Position numbers and translations under genes: made by a program
Part shown: one piece after another, positions 48,378 to 55,691 of the stretch
Layout: each line of letters starts with the position of its first letter
How positions within the stretch are numbered: the first letter of the stretch is position 1
DNA from: JAGQRJ01 sp041402045
Lineage (GTDB): Bacteria; Planctomycetota; J058
Direction: 5' to 3'
Assembly (NCBI GenBank): GCA_041402045.1
Contig: JAWKSZ010000002.1
Coordinates: 1-64,000, forward strand
Length of the DNA stretch: 64,000 bases
The notes under the pieces: generated by a model
Database searches by the model: none
What the model was told of the DNA's origin: nothing
What the model saw: only the letters and a program-made list of their open reading frames with translations

Positions 48378-48401
48378 CCCAGCGCCGCGCGCGAGCCAGC
48401 T

Positions 48402-50870
48402 CTAACGAACGCCGGGCGGTGGATAGCTCGGCTCGCTCGGCGGCGCGTCGAACAGATCTCCGATCGCGCTGATCCCCAAGGACCCCGCCACCCGTCGCAG
48501 CACCTCGCCCACGTCGGTGAAGCTGCCCTCGCCGAAGGCGGTGTCCAGGGGGTCTATGTGATTCATGAACGCCGGGCTCAGCGGCAGCCGCACCGCCTTG
48601 CCTTCGTCGCGCCACCAGAAGTGCAGGCGGCGCGCGGTCCACAGGTAGCCAAACTCGTAGCTCGTGGGGTTGTCGCCCCAACCCGCGATCCGGTCCGGGT
48701 CCGCGCGGTAGTGGGTCTCGCGCTGGTTCACCACGAGCTGCGCCGCGTCGAGCGCGTCGCGAGCCACCTGCAGCCGGGACTGGCGCCAGCTCGTCGTCTG
48801 GCGACCCAGGCTCGTGACGTAGTCGTAGAGCGCGTAGATCTGCCGCGCGCGGAACGCGTTCATGCGCGCCGCGTCCAGGATCTCGTCGTAGAGCCCCTGA
48901 GCCTCGGGCGAGACCTGGGCCGAGAGCCCCGAGAGCAGGGTCACGTGTTCGCCCAGGCGCCAGGCCATGTGGTGCAGGAGCGGCTTTATGTCGCGCTCGA
49001 ACTCGGCGTAGCTCATGCCGCCCAAGAAGCCCGGCCGGCGCACGTCGATCAGCCCGATCTTGTCCGGCTGGGTCAAGATCGGGTTCACGCCCGGGAGCGC
49101 GCTCGCGAGCTTCATGACGTCGTCCCAGGTCTCCCACCCCTGGAGGTAGGCCTGGCCGTTGCGGCGCTCGATCGAGCTCGGGGCCTGGCCCAGGACCTGG
49201 CCCTCGATCAGGATCTCACGCTGCTCGCGGGTGACCTCGACCAGCGCCTGGGCCAGGGGCGCGGCGGCGCTGCCGAAGCAGCGCAGCGCGCGGGTCAGCG
49301 CGCGCGCGTAGGCCTCGTCCTGGGTGAGCGCCGGGTCCTCGGGGTCCCAGGCCGCGCGGGCGGCGATCACGTCGTTCAGCCAGTAGGCCCACTCCCAGCC
49401 GCTCGAGAACACCATTTGCCCGTCGATCCGGCTCCCGGCCTGGGCGCCGGAGCCGACCAGCCCCGCGCGCTCGGCGCGGTCGATCTCGCGCAGGTCGTAG
49501 AGCCGGCGCTCGGCGTAGAGCGGCAGGAACAGGGGGACGTCGATGTCGAAGCTGACCCAGTAGGCGGTCTCGGGGTGCCACAGCGTCTTGCGCTTGCCGG
49601 CCTGCGCATACATGAAGTCGCGCATGTAGGTGAAGTCGGTGTTGCCGTAGGTCGGCGCTGGGTCGTCCATGGCGTAGTGCTGGACGGTGTGCGGCATGAT
49701 TCCCAGCGCCGGGTCGGCGAACTGGGGGAGGAAATTGAAGTTGCTCGGCAGACCCGTGACCGGGTCCGGGAAGTTCGGCGCGGTCTGACCCTGGGACACG
49801 TGGATCTTGCTGTAGGCCTCCCGCCCCCGCGCGGAGAGGTGCGCGGTGAAGGCGTTCAGCCAGTCCAGCATGCGCTGATCGTCGGGGCGGGTGAACTCGC
49901 TGAACCCGAGCTCGGTGGCCACGAAGTCGAAGCCGCAGGCCAGGAGGTAGTCGAGCCGGGTCTCGATCTGATCGACCTCGTCCGTGAGGGTGCCGGTGTT
50001 GCGCACCAGGGTGAACGCGTGCTGCTGGCGCAGGGCCAGGGGGGCGTCGATCCCGACCTTGAGTCCGTAGGCCTGCCCGAGGGCGACGAGCTCGCTCAGC
50101 CGCGCCTGGCGCTCAGGGCTCTCGGCGAAGGTCGCCCAGGACTTGCTGTAGAGCAGGACCCACTCCACCTCGTTCTGCCCGTTGGCCACGGCCCACTCGC
50201 AGAAGCGCTCCCACTCCGGGAGCAGCGCGCGCCAGCCCGCGTCGTCGGCGGGCCCGGCGGGACCCCAGCCGTTGAGCACGTGGGTCAGCTCGAGGGGGTG
50301 CATGGTGTGCAGGTGCCAGCCGCGGGTGGGCCAGTGAGGGGCGCTGGTGCGGTCGACGAGGGCCCCCTGGGCGAGGCCGCTCTGGGGCAGCACCGGCTCC
50401 AGCGGGTGCAGGAAGCCGAAGCCCAGCTCCTCCAGCAGGGCGTAGGCGCCGTAGAGGGTCGCGATCGGGTGCCCGGCTTCGCCTGCGGCGGCGATCCAGC
50501 GCGAGCCTTGTCGGTCCTCGGCGCGCAGCACGTAGCCTTCGCTCGCGAGCTGGGCGACCTCGGTGGGGGAGATCAGGGCCTGGGTGGCTGCGGTGGTCCC
50601 GATCCCGATCACGAGCGAGCCCGGGGCGACCTGGGGCAGGGTCTGGCCCTGGGTGACCTCGACGGGGCGGGTCGCGCTCCCGCGGATCAGCGCCTCGAGC
50701 CGCGCGGCGACGGGGGGCGAGAGGGAGGGATCGAGCTGGAGTACGACGCGGGCGCTCGCGGCGGCGCTGGTGGCCGCGGCGACGGTGCTGGAGGAGTGGC
50801 CGCTGCTGCCGCTCCCACACCCCACGCAAAGTACGATCGCCAGCCCCGCCCAGGGGGCGAGTCGGGTCAT
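48402..50870 (-). CDS. Large lipoprotein with GH20/GH67-like N-terminal domain, putative glycoside hydrolase
   Basis: The 822-residue protein has a lipoprotein signal (LAIVLCVGCGSG, Cys near residue 18). Its N-terminal domain resembles those of beta-hexosaminidases and alpha-glucuronidases: GSLVIGIGTTAATQAL, EGYVLRAEDRQGSRWIAAAG, and PIATLYGAYALLEELGFGFL near residue 150. A large alpha/beta region fits a TIM barrel, with candidate acids in FDFVATELGFSEFTRPDD. A helical C-terminal domain follows. It probably acts on an external glycan; the family and substrate are uncertain. I chose the ATG at 50868-50870 because it begins the signal. Confidence 0.7.
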   Translation of the reverse strand: MTRLAPWAGLAIVLCVGCGSGSSGHSSSTVAAATSAAASARVVLQLDPSLSPPVAARLEALIRGSATRPVEVTQGQTLPQVAPGSLVIGIGTTAATQALISPTEVAQLASEGYVLRAEDRQGSRWIAAAGEAGHPIATLYGAYALLEELGFGFLHPLEPVLPQSGLAQGALVDRTSAPHWPTRGWHLHTMHPLELTHVLNGWGPAGPADDAGWRALLPEWERFCEWAVANGQNEVEWVLLYSKSWATFAESPERQARLSELVALGQAYGLKVGIDAPLALRQQHAFTLVRNTGTLTDEVDQIETRLDYLLACGFDFVATELGFSEFTRPDDQRMLDWLNAFTAHLSARGREAYSKIHVSQGQTAPNFPDPVTGLPSNFNFLPQFADPALGIMPHTVQHYAMDDPAPTYGNTDFTYMRDFMYAQAGKRKTLWHPETAYWVSFDIDVPLFLPLYAERRLYDLREIDRAERAGLVGSGAQAGSRIDGQMVFSSGWEWAYWLNDVIAARAAWDPEDPALTQDEAYARALTRALRCFGSAAAPLAQALVEVTREQREILIEGQVLGQAPSSIERRNGQAYLQGWETWDDVMKLASALPGVNPILTQPDKIGLIDVRRPGFLGGMSYAEFERDIKPLLHHMAWRLGEHVTLLSGLSAQVSPEAQGLYDEILDAARMNAFRARQIYALYDYVTSLGRQTTSWRQSRLQVARDALDAAQLVVNQRETHYRADPDRIAGWGDNPTSYEFGYLWTARRLHFWWRDEGKAVRLPLSPAFMNHIDPLDTAFGEGSFTDVGEVLRRVAGSLGISAIGDLFDAPPSEPSYPPPGVR

Positions 50871-51053
50871 GTGCGCGCTCTCTCTCACTCTCCGAGCCCT
50901 GACCCAGCAGATCCCGGGCCAGGGCCTGGAATCGTAAGTCCTGGGACGGACGTTGTCACGCGATCGCACACCGTCGAGATCTGGAAATCCGGTTCAGGTT
51001 CCGGGCTGACGCGCTGCGTCTAAGGCGTTTTGGCAGGGACGCTTAGGGCGTCG

Positions 51054-51560
51054 CTACGGCAGCCTGAGGTCGGGGACCTGGCCCAGCACCTGGCGCAGGT
51101 CGCCGTCGCTCTCGATCTGGAAGCGGTGCGGGACGCCGGCGGCCTCGCCCGCCGCCAGGTCCCGGGGGGTGTCCCCCACGAGGACCGAGCGCCCGAGGTC
51201 GAGGTCCAGGTCTCGCGCAGCGTCGAGCAGCATGCCCGGCAGGGGCTTGCGGCAGGCGCAGCCGTCGCCGTTGTCGTGGGGGCAGCAGTAGATCGCGTCC
51301 AGCGGCGCGCCGGCCTCGGCCAGCACGCGCTCGAGCTTGGCGTGGATCCGGGCCACGTCCTCGAGGTCCATGAACCCGCGGGCCACGCCGCGCTGGTTCG
51401 TGAACACCACGATCCGGTAGCCGCGCGCGCGCAGCGCGCGGATCGCCTCGGGGACGTGCGGCAGGACCTCCAGCTCCTCGGGTCGGGTCACGTAGGTGTC
51501 GCCCGGGATCCGGTGGTTCAGCACCCCGTCGCGGTCGAGGAAGGCGGCGGGGTGCGACAC
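51054..51560 (-). CDS. gmhB: D-glycero-D-manno-heptose 1,7-bisphosphate phosphatase
   Basis: This HAD-family phosphatase belongs to the GmhB/HisB-N group, acting in ADP-heptose synthesis for LPS core. The 168-residue product has motif I FLDRDGVLNHRIPG near residue 8, VVFTNQRGVARGF, the zinc-binding loop CCPHDNGDGCACRKP, and SVLVGDTPRDLAAGE. The zinc loop is typical for GmhB. The GTG at 51558-51560 lies 2 bp after the stop of the upstream anchored protein, so it is the last gene of that minus-strand operon. Histidinol-phosphatase activity is the main alternative. Confidence 0.9.
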   Translation of the reverse strand: MSHPAAFLDRDGVLNHRIPGDTYVTRPEELEVLPHVPEAIRALRARGYRIVVFTNQRGVARGFMDLEDVARIHAKLERVLAEAGAPLDAIYCCPHDNGDGCACRKPLPGMLLDAARDLDLDLGRSVLVGDTPRDLAAGEAAGVPHRFQIESDGDLRQVLGQVPDLRLP

Positions 51561-51562
51561 GG

Positions 51563-52219
51563 TCAGGCGCTCCGGCGAAGGCGCCCGAGCCCGCCAAGGC
51601 CCAAGAGCCCCAGGAGGCTGGCCAGGGCGAGGAGCGGCGCGCCCGAGCGCGGGCGGAGGCCCAGCGCGTCGTCGAGGTCCTCGGTCTCCAGCGTCTCGCC
51701 GGCGGCGTTCGAGCGGGTGACCTTGACCCGCTTGGCTCGCAGGGTCGTGCGCCCCTCGGCGCGGGCGGGGGTGACCTCGACCTCGTAGACCTGGGTCTCG
51801 AAGGCGGCGTCGTCGCCCTTGGCGCGCTCCTCGCGCATGAGCTTGCCGCTGAGGTCGAGTTCGGCCACGGGCTTCACCGACTTCACCCAGGCCGGGGTCA
51901 GCTGCTCGGGGAGCTCGCCCTGCACCAGGATCAGGCGGTGGGTTTGGTCTTGGGACCAGTGCCAGCGCGCGACCTGCAGCGGGCGCGGCCCTACGCGGAG
52001 GATCACGTGCTTGGTGTCCTTCTCGGCGGCTTCGCCCGTGGACCCGCGGGGGCGGGTGGTCGTGATCAGCACGAGCTGCGCCCCTTCGGTGTCCAGGCCC
52101 TCGCCCGCGGTGAGGCGGAACAGGTAGCGGTTCTGGGTCACGGGGTAGTCCGGGGCGACGTCGGCCGCGGCCACGCCGGCCCCGAGGGCGATCGCCAGGA
52201 TCCAGGTCAGGCGGCTCAT
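51563..52219 (-). CDS. Secreted protein with C-terminal anchor, paralogue 2
   Basis: The 218-residue protein has a signal peptide (LAIALGAGVAAADV), a beta-rich middle and a C-terminal hydrophobic helix ending GLLGLGGLGRLRRSA. It is a tandem paralogue of the gene just upstream. Both share RAKRVKVTRSNAAGETLETE (or KAKRVKVERKDRHGETLETE) near residue 180, then DL or LD and the anchor. They also share a segment on how values are given (LVLITTTRPRG or LVLYTYSRPDG). The ATG overlaps the upstream stop as ATGA. The C-terminal pattern resembles sorting signals such as PEP-CTERM but lacks PEP. Function unknown. Confidence 0.7.
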   Translation of the reverse strand: MSRLTWILAIALGAGVAAADVAPDYPVTQNRYLFRLTAGEGLDTEGAQLVLITTTRPRGSTGEAAEKDTKHVILRVGPRPLQVARWHWSQDQTHRLILVQGELPEQLTPAWVKSVKPVAELDLSGKLMREERAKGDDAAFETQVYEVEVTPARAEGRTTLRAKRVKVTRSNAAGETLETEDLDDALGLRPRSGAPLLALASLLGLLGLGGLGRLRRSA

Positions 52220-52881
52220 GCGTTCCTCCTCTGCGCGACACGCGCGTTGGCGGCGAGGCCGCCCAGTCCTGCGACGCCGAGGAGCCCCGCCCAGGCGAGC
52301 CACCCGCGCGAGGCAGGGGCTCGGCGCCAGCTCAGGTCCTGGTCGAGGGTCTCGGTCTCCAGGGTCTCGCCGTGGCGGTCCTTGCGCTCGACCTTGACCC
52401 GCTTGGCCTTGAGCACCGTCTTGCCGTCGCTGGTCTGGGGGGTGACCTGCACGTGGTAGACCTGCCGCACGAACTTTGGGTTCTCGTCCTTGGCGGCTTC
52501 GTACTCCGGGAGCCAGCGGGTCAGCTTGACCTTCGCCACGACTGTGGCGTCGCCGAGGCCGGGGAGCCCGATCCCCTGAGCGCGGGCCTCGGGGAGCTTC
52601 CCTCGGACCAGGATCAGCTCGTGTTCCATTCCCCGCGCCCAGCGGTCTCCCGGGACCATGACCGGGCCTTGGTCCGCGCGTTGGTAGAGGAACTTGGGCT
52701 TGGAGTCCCCGCCGTCGGGGCGGCTGTAGGTATAGAGCACCAGGTGCAGGTCGGCGGGGGCGTCCTCGTCCTCGACCAGGGTGAACGCGTAGGCGTTGTA
52801 GGTGGTCGGGGTCTCGATCACGAGATCCGCGCGGGCGACCCCGGCGAGCAGGACCAGGGCGAGACACGAGGCGAGGCGCAT
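52216..52881 (-). CDS. Secreted protein with C-terminal anchor, paralogue 1
   Basis: The 221-residue protein has a signal peptide (LALVLLAGVARADL), a roughly 155-residue extracytoplasmic domain, and a C-terminal helix with a basic end (WLAWAGLLGVAGLGGLAANA, then RRNA). It is the first of a tandem paralogous pair, identity to the next gene being clearest in the 20 residues before the anchor. It follows two small anchored proteins on the same strand and precedes gmhB. No family is recognised. Confidence 0.7.
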   Translation of the reverse strand: MRLASCLALVLLAGVARADLVIETPTTYNAYAFTLVEDEDAPADLHLVLYTYSRPDGGDSKPKFLYQRADQGPVMVPGDRWARGMEHELILVRGKLPEARAQGIGLPGLGDATVVAKVKLTRWLPEYEAAKDENPKFVRQVYHVQVTPQTSDGKTVLKAKRVKVERKDRHGETLETETLDQDLSWRRAPASRGWLAWAGLLGVAGLGGLAANARVAQRRNA

Positions 52882-52920
52882 GGGAGCTCCTTTCGGACCC
52901 CCGGAGGATACCCCCTGCGC

Positions 52921-53127
52921 TCAGCCCGCGCTCTCGGAGCCGCGCCGCGCGCGGAGGACGATCAGCGCCGCGATCCCCAGCGCGCCCACGAGCCCGATCA
53001 CGGTCCACTCGGTGACCCCGAGCTCCTTCGCGCGCGTGGCTTCGACGGCCTCGAGGTCGGGGGCGCCGTCGGCGCGGGCGAGGCGGGCGAACAAGGCGAC
53101 GAGGACGCAGTACGAGGCAGAGCGCAT
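52921..53127 (-). CDS. Small secreted single-anchor protein, paralogue B
   Basis: This 68-residue protein has a signal peptide (YCVLVALFARLARAD), a short charged linker and a C-terminal transmembrane helix, ELGVTEWTVIGLVGALGIAA, ending in ARRGSESAG. It is a paralogue of the gene upstream, which has the same EWTVI motif. The ATG at 53125-53127 is preceded by AGGAGG. Function unknown. Confidence 0.65.
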   Translation of the reverse strand: MRSASYCVLVALFARLARADGAPDLEAVEATRAKELGVTEWTVIGLVGALGIAALIVLRARRGSESAG

Positions 53128-53160
53128 GGGGCCTCCTCCTTCACGACCCGGTGGCAGGGC

Positions 53161-53376
53161 TCAGCTCGCGCTCTCGGGCGCGCGTCGCCCGCGCAGGGCG
53201 AACAGCGCGGCGACGCCTCCCCCGCACACGAGCGCGATCACGGTCCACTCCACGACGCCGAGCCCGGGCGCGCTCGAGGGCGCGGGCTCGTCCGCGCCGC
53301 CGGGGCCCAGCGCGACGGGGTTGGCGAGGACGCGGACGCAGGCCACGAGGGTCAGGGCGAGGGCGTGTCGCAGCAT
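53161..53376 (-). CDS. Small secreted single-anchor protein, paralogue A
   Basis: This 71-residue protein has a signal peptide (LALTLVACVRVLANP), a Pro/Ala-rich linker and a C-terminal helix with GLGVVEWTVIALVCGGGVAA ending RGRRAPESAS. It is the likely first gene of a five-gene operon: two small anchored proteins, two larger anchored paralogues, gmhB. GGGAGG precedes the ATG at 53374-53376. The palindromic element at 53406 lies just upstream. Confidence 0.65.
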   Translation of the reverse strand: MLRHALALTLVACVRVLANPVALGPGGADEPAPSSAPGLGVVEWTVIALVCGGGVAALFALRGRRAPESAS

Positions 53377-53405
53377 GGGACCTCCCAGGGTCAGGTCGCT
53401 GGACT

Positions 53406-53504
53406 CTAAACCAGAGTTCACGATTCTGAGCGGGCGAGTGGCTCCCATGTCGTCAGCGATCTGGCGCTCGCTCGCCCGCTCAGGATCGTGACTCTGGTTT
53501 CTAG
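53406..53504. repeat. Palindromic element, 30-bp arms
   Basis: Arms at 53408-53438 and 53471-53500 are near-perfect inverted repeats (one extra base, one mismatch) around a 32-nt loop. The outer ends read CTCTAAACC and GGTTTCTAG. The left arm and loop match bases 1-73 of the window in inverse orientation. It is a likely mobile or REP-like element; no coding capacity. Confidence 0.85.
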
Positions 53505-53583
53505 GAGAGGCTTCGCTTGGTCGTGACGTGTCCTGCAGCGCCGAGTCTCCCGAACGCTAGCGCCCAGGCAGAGCTTCCAGTAG

Positions 53584-53663
53584 CTAAACGGAAGGCGCGA
53601 TTCGGTGGGAGGTCAGCACGTGGTCTCAGTGCTGACGACTCAGAATCGCGCACTTCCGTTTAG
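53584..53663. repeat. Second palindromic element with nested hairpin
   Basis: Outer arms at 53584-53603 and 53643-53663 (CTAAACGGAAGGCGCGATTC and its complement with one extra base) enclose an inner perfect 8-bp stem at 53612-53619 with 53629-53636. It lies 80 bp from the element at 53406. The core sequence differs, but the size and CTAAAC end are similar. The rest of the 53377-53708 gap holds no gene. Confidence 0.85.
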
Positions 53664-53708
53664 AGAACGTCGTTGCGCTTGCCTAGCAGCTGCTAGACGA
53701 TCGCCTGG

Positions 53709-54041
53709 TTACCGGAGCAGCCACCACCACAGGGGCGAGCTCAGCGCGGAGGCCGCGTTCATGACCGCCGAGATCGCGAGGGCGCGGCGCCAGCTCAGGG
53801 GTACTGCGTAGCGCAGGGCGACGCCTTCGACCCCCGCGATCGCGACCTCGAGGGCCACGATCGCCCCCCACCCCGGGCGGACCTCGAACAGGAGCGCGGT
53901 GAACGGAGGGTGGGTGGTGAGGCTCGCCAGCGCGGCGGCCAGCGCGGTGCGCAGGCGCCTGCCCGACGGCGCCAGCCCCGCAGCGAGGGGGACCTCGACC
54001 AGGAGCGTGATCGCGAAGTAGAGCGCCCAGGTGCCGAGCAC
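53709..54041 (-). CDS. Small polytopic membrane protein
   Basis: This 110-residue protein has three or four hydrophobic segments (WALYFAITLLVEVPLAAGL; GAIVALEVAIAGVEGVALRY) and a HPPFTALLF motif. The GTG start immediately follows the TGA of the upstream membrane protein, so the pair is probably co-expressed. Function unknown. Confidence 0.65.
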   Translation of the reverse strand: MLGTWALYFAITLLVEVPLAAGLAPSGRRLRTALAAALASLTTHPPFTALLFEVRPGWGAIVALEVAIAGVEGVALRYAVPLSWRRALAISAVMNAASALSSPLWWWLLR

Positions 54042-55066
54042 TCAGCTCGCCTCCGCGGCCTCGGCGGGGACGCCGACGGCCAGGAGCAGGAGCGGGAGCT
54101 CGACCCAGGCGTGGACCGCGGCCAGGGTCCCGTAGCCCCGCCGCGCGCCCACGAAGTCGGTCCAGAACCCGATCAGGAGCAGGCCCCGGCGCCGAGCAGG
54201 AGCAGCGCGAACAGCGGGCGTCGTGGCCAGGGCAAGGCGTTGCGCGGGCCGGTCCAGCCCGCGTCGTCGTCGAAGCGCGGCAGCACGTGCAGCACCGCCG
54301 CGTAGTGCATGCACTGCAGGTAGGCGGCGGCGGCGAACAGCGAGAGGGTGTAGTCCGGGCTGCGCTGCAGACTCAGCGGGAGGAACGCGCTGAGGTGCGG
54401 GTCGAGCGCGGTGACCGTGGGCAGGAGGCTCGCCTCGGGGCGCGCGAGGCCCGCGCGCGCGAGGAGCTCGAAGGGCAGGCCCGAGGCGATCAGGAGCGGC
54501 ACGGCGCCGAACACCACGGCGCACGCGCCCAGGGCCAGGAGCCGCGCGCGGCCGCGCAGGCGCTCCGCCACGAACCCGACCGGGGTCAGGTTGTGGGTGA
54601 AGGTCAGCGCGAACAGGACCTCCAGCGGCCAGCGCCAGGCGAGGAGGGCCAGCGCGACGACGAGGCCCCCGGCCGCGGCGCCCAGCGCGCGGTGCCGGCG
54701 CACGAGGGGCGGGAGCACCGCCGCGCACAGCGCGACCACGAGCGCGAGCTCGACCCCGCGCGCCTGGGGCACGCGCACCCCCAGGGCCGTGAGGCAGCGC
54801 AGGGAGAACACGCCGACCAGCAGCGCGCCCAGGCAGAGGCGCAGGCGCGCGCCCAGCCGCGGGCCGAAGCGGGTGTCGACGTAGCGCAGCTCCGCCAGCA
54901 CATGGGCCAGGCCGAAGCAGGCCAGGCTCACGCTGTAGACGAGCAGGGGGAGCGCCGCCGCCGCCGCCGCCGTCACGAGCACCCCCAGCCCCGCGCCGGC
55001 GATCAGCCCCGCGGAGGGACCCGAGCGGCGCAGCGAGGTCGCGGGGGTGCCCGCCAGCGCGCTCAC
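54042..55066 (-). CDS. Polytopic membrane protein with conserved His residues (frameshifted near C terminus)
   Basis: About 340 residues and eight or nine hydrophobic segments. The first 290 residues are one clean frame. A shift near 54185 is needed to add the last helices (LLLIGFWTDFVGARRGYG, VHAWVELPLLLLAVGV). Conserved-looking polar residues lie in membrane segments: FGLAHVLAELRYVDTRF near residue 55, FTHNLTPVGFVAERL near 175, LQCMHYAAVLHVLPRF near 255. Intramembrane His/Glu patterns recall Brp/Blh-like or other metal-dependent membrane enzymes, but this is only a resemblance. The GTG start is at 55064-55066. Confidence 0.65.
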
Positions 55067-55106
55067 GCCGGGGAGCCGCCCGGGAGCCCGCGGTCGCCGA
55101 ACGAAC

Positions 55107-55676
55107 TCACCACCCGCCGGTCTCCCAGCGAGGGATGTCCACGCAGAGGGCGACCTCCCGCCGCTCGTGGCCTGCCCACCCCAGGGCCTCCAGGGCCCCG
55201 TCCACGGAGTCGTAGCGCGGCAGGTCGCCGTCCCAGCCGAAGAAGAGCTCGAGCCCAGGGCGCAGGATGTGGACCCACGGGATCGAGCGTCGCGTCGAGA
55301 TGTCCACCAGGCGCCTCGCCAGGGAGCGTCGACCGCTGTCGCTGAACACGTCGCTCACGAACCTGCTGCGGTGCTCGATGCCAAAGGCGGTCAAGTCCAC
55401 GACGACCGCGCCGCGGCGGTGGGCGGCGACGAGCTCGCGCTCGAGGGTCTGCCAGGACGGGTCGCACGCCGTCGAATCCAGCTTCCCGGTGAACGTGTGC
55501 ACGAGGGACTTCCAGCCCGTGAGGGGCAAGGGGAGCTCCCTGAGTGTGAGGGCCACGACCGTGACGATCGACCCGAGGCCCCGGCGGTCGCGCTCGCGCA
55601 ACCACGCTTCCTCGTCCGCGGGCGCGCGGGTCTCCTGGCAGCGTCGCTCGAGTTCGCGCAGCCGATCGTCGGGCAT
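55107..55676 (-). CDS. Uncharacterised soluble protein
   Basis: The 189-residue protein starts with a helical module (LRELERRCQETRAPADEEAW) seen at the head of many planctomycetal and myxobacterial proteins. An alpha/beta region follows, with two Cys and VVVDLTAFGIEHRSRFVSD, and a final part has LELFFGWDGDLPRYDSVDGA. No enzymatic motif is recognised. It lies 15 bp downstream of the second pilT and may be its operon partner. Confidence 0.6.
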   Translation of the reverse strand: MPDDRLRELERRCQETRAPADEEAWLRERDRRGLGSIVTVVALTLRELPLPLTGWKSLVHTFTGKLDSTACDPSWQTLERELVAAHRRGAVVVDLTAFGIEHRSRFVSDVFSDSGRRSLARRLVDISTRRSIPWVHILRPGLELFFGWDGDLPRYDSVDGALEALGWAGHERREVALCVDIPRWETGGW

Positions 55677-55691
55677 GAGCGGGCGGCCTCC

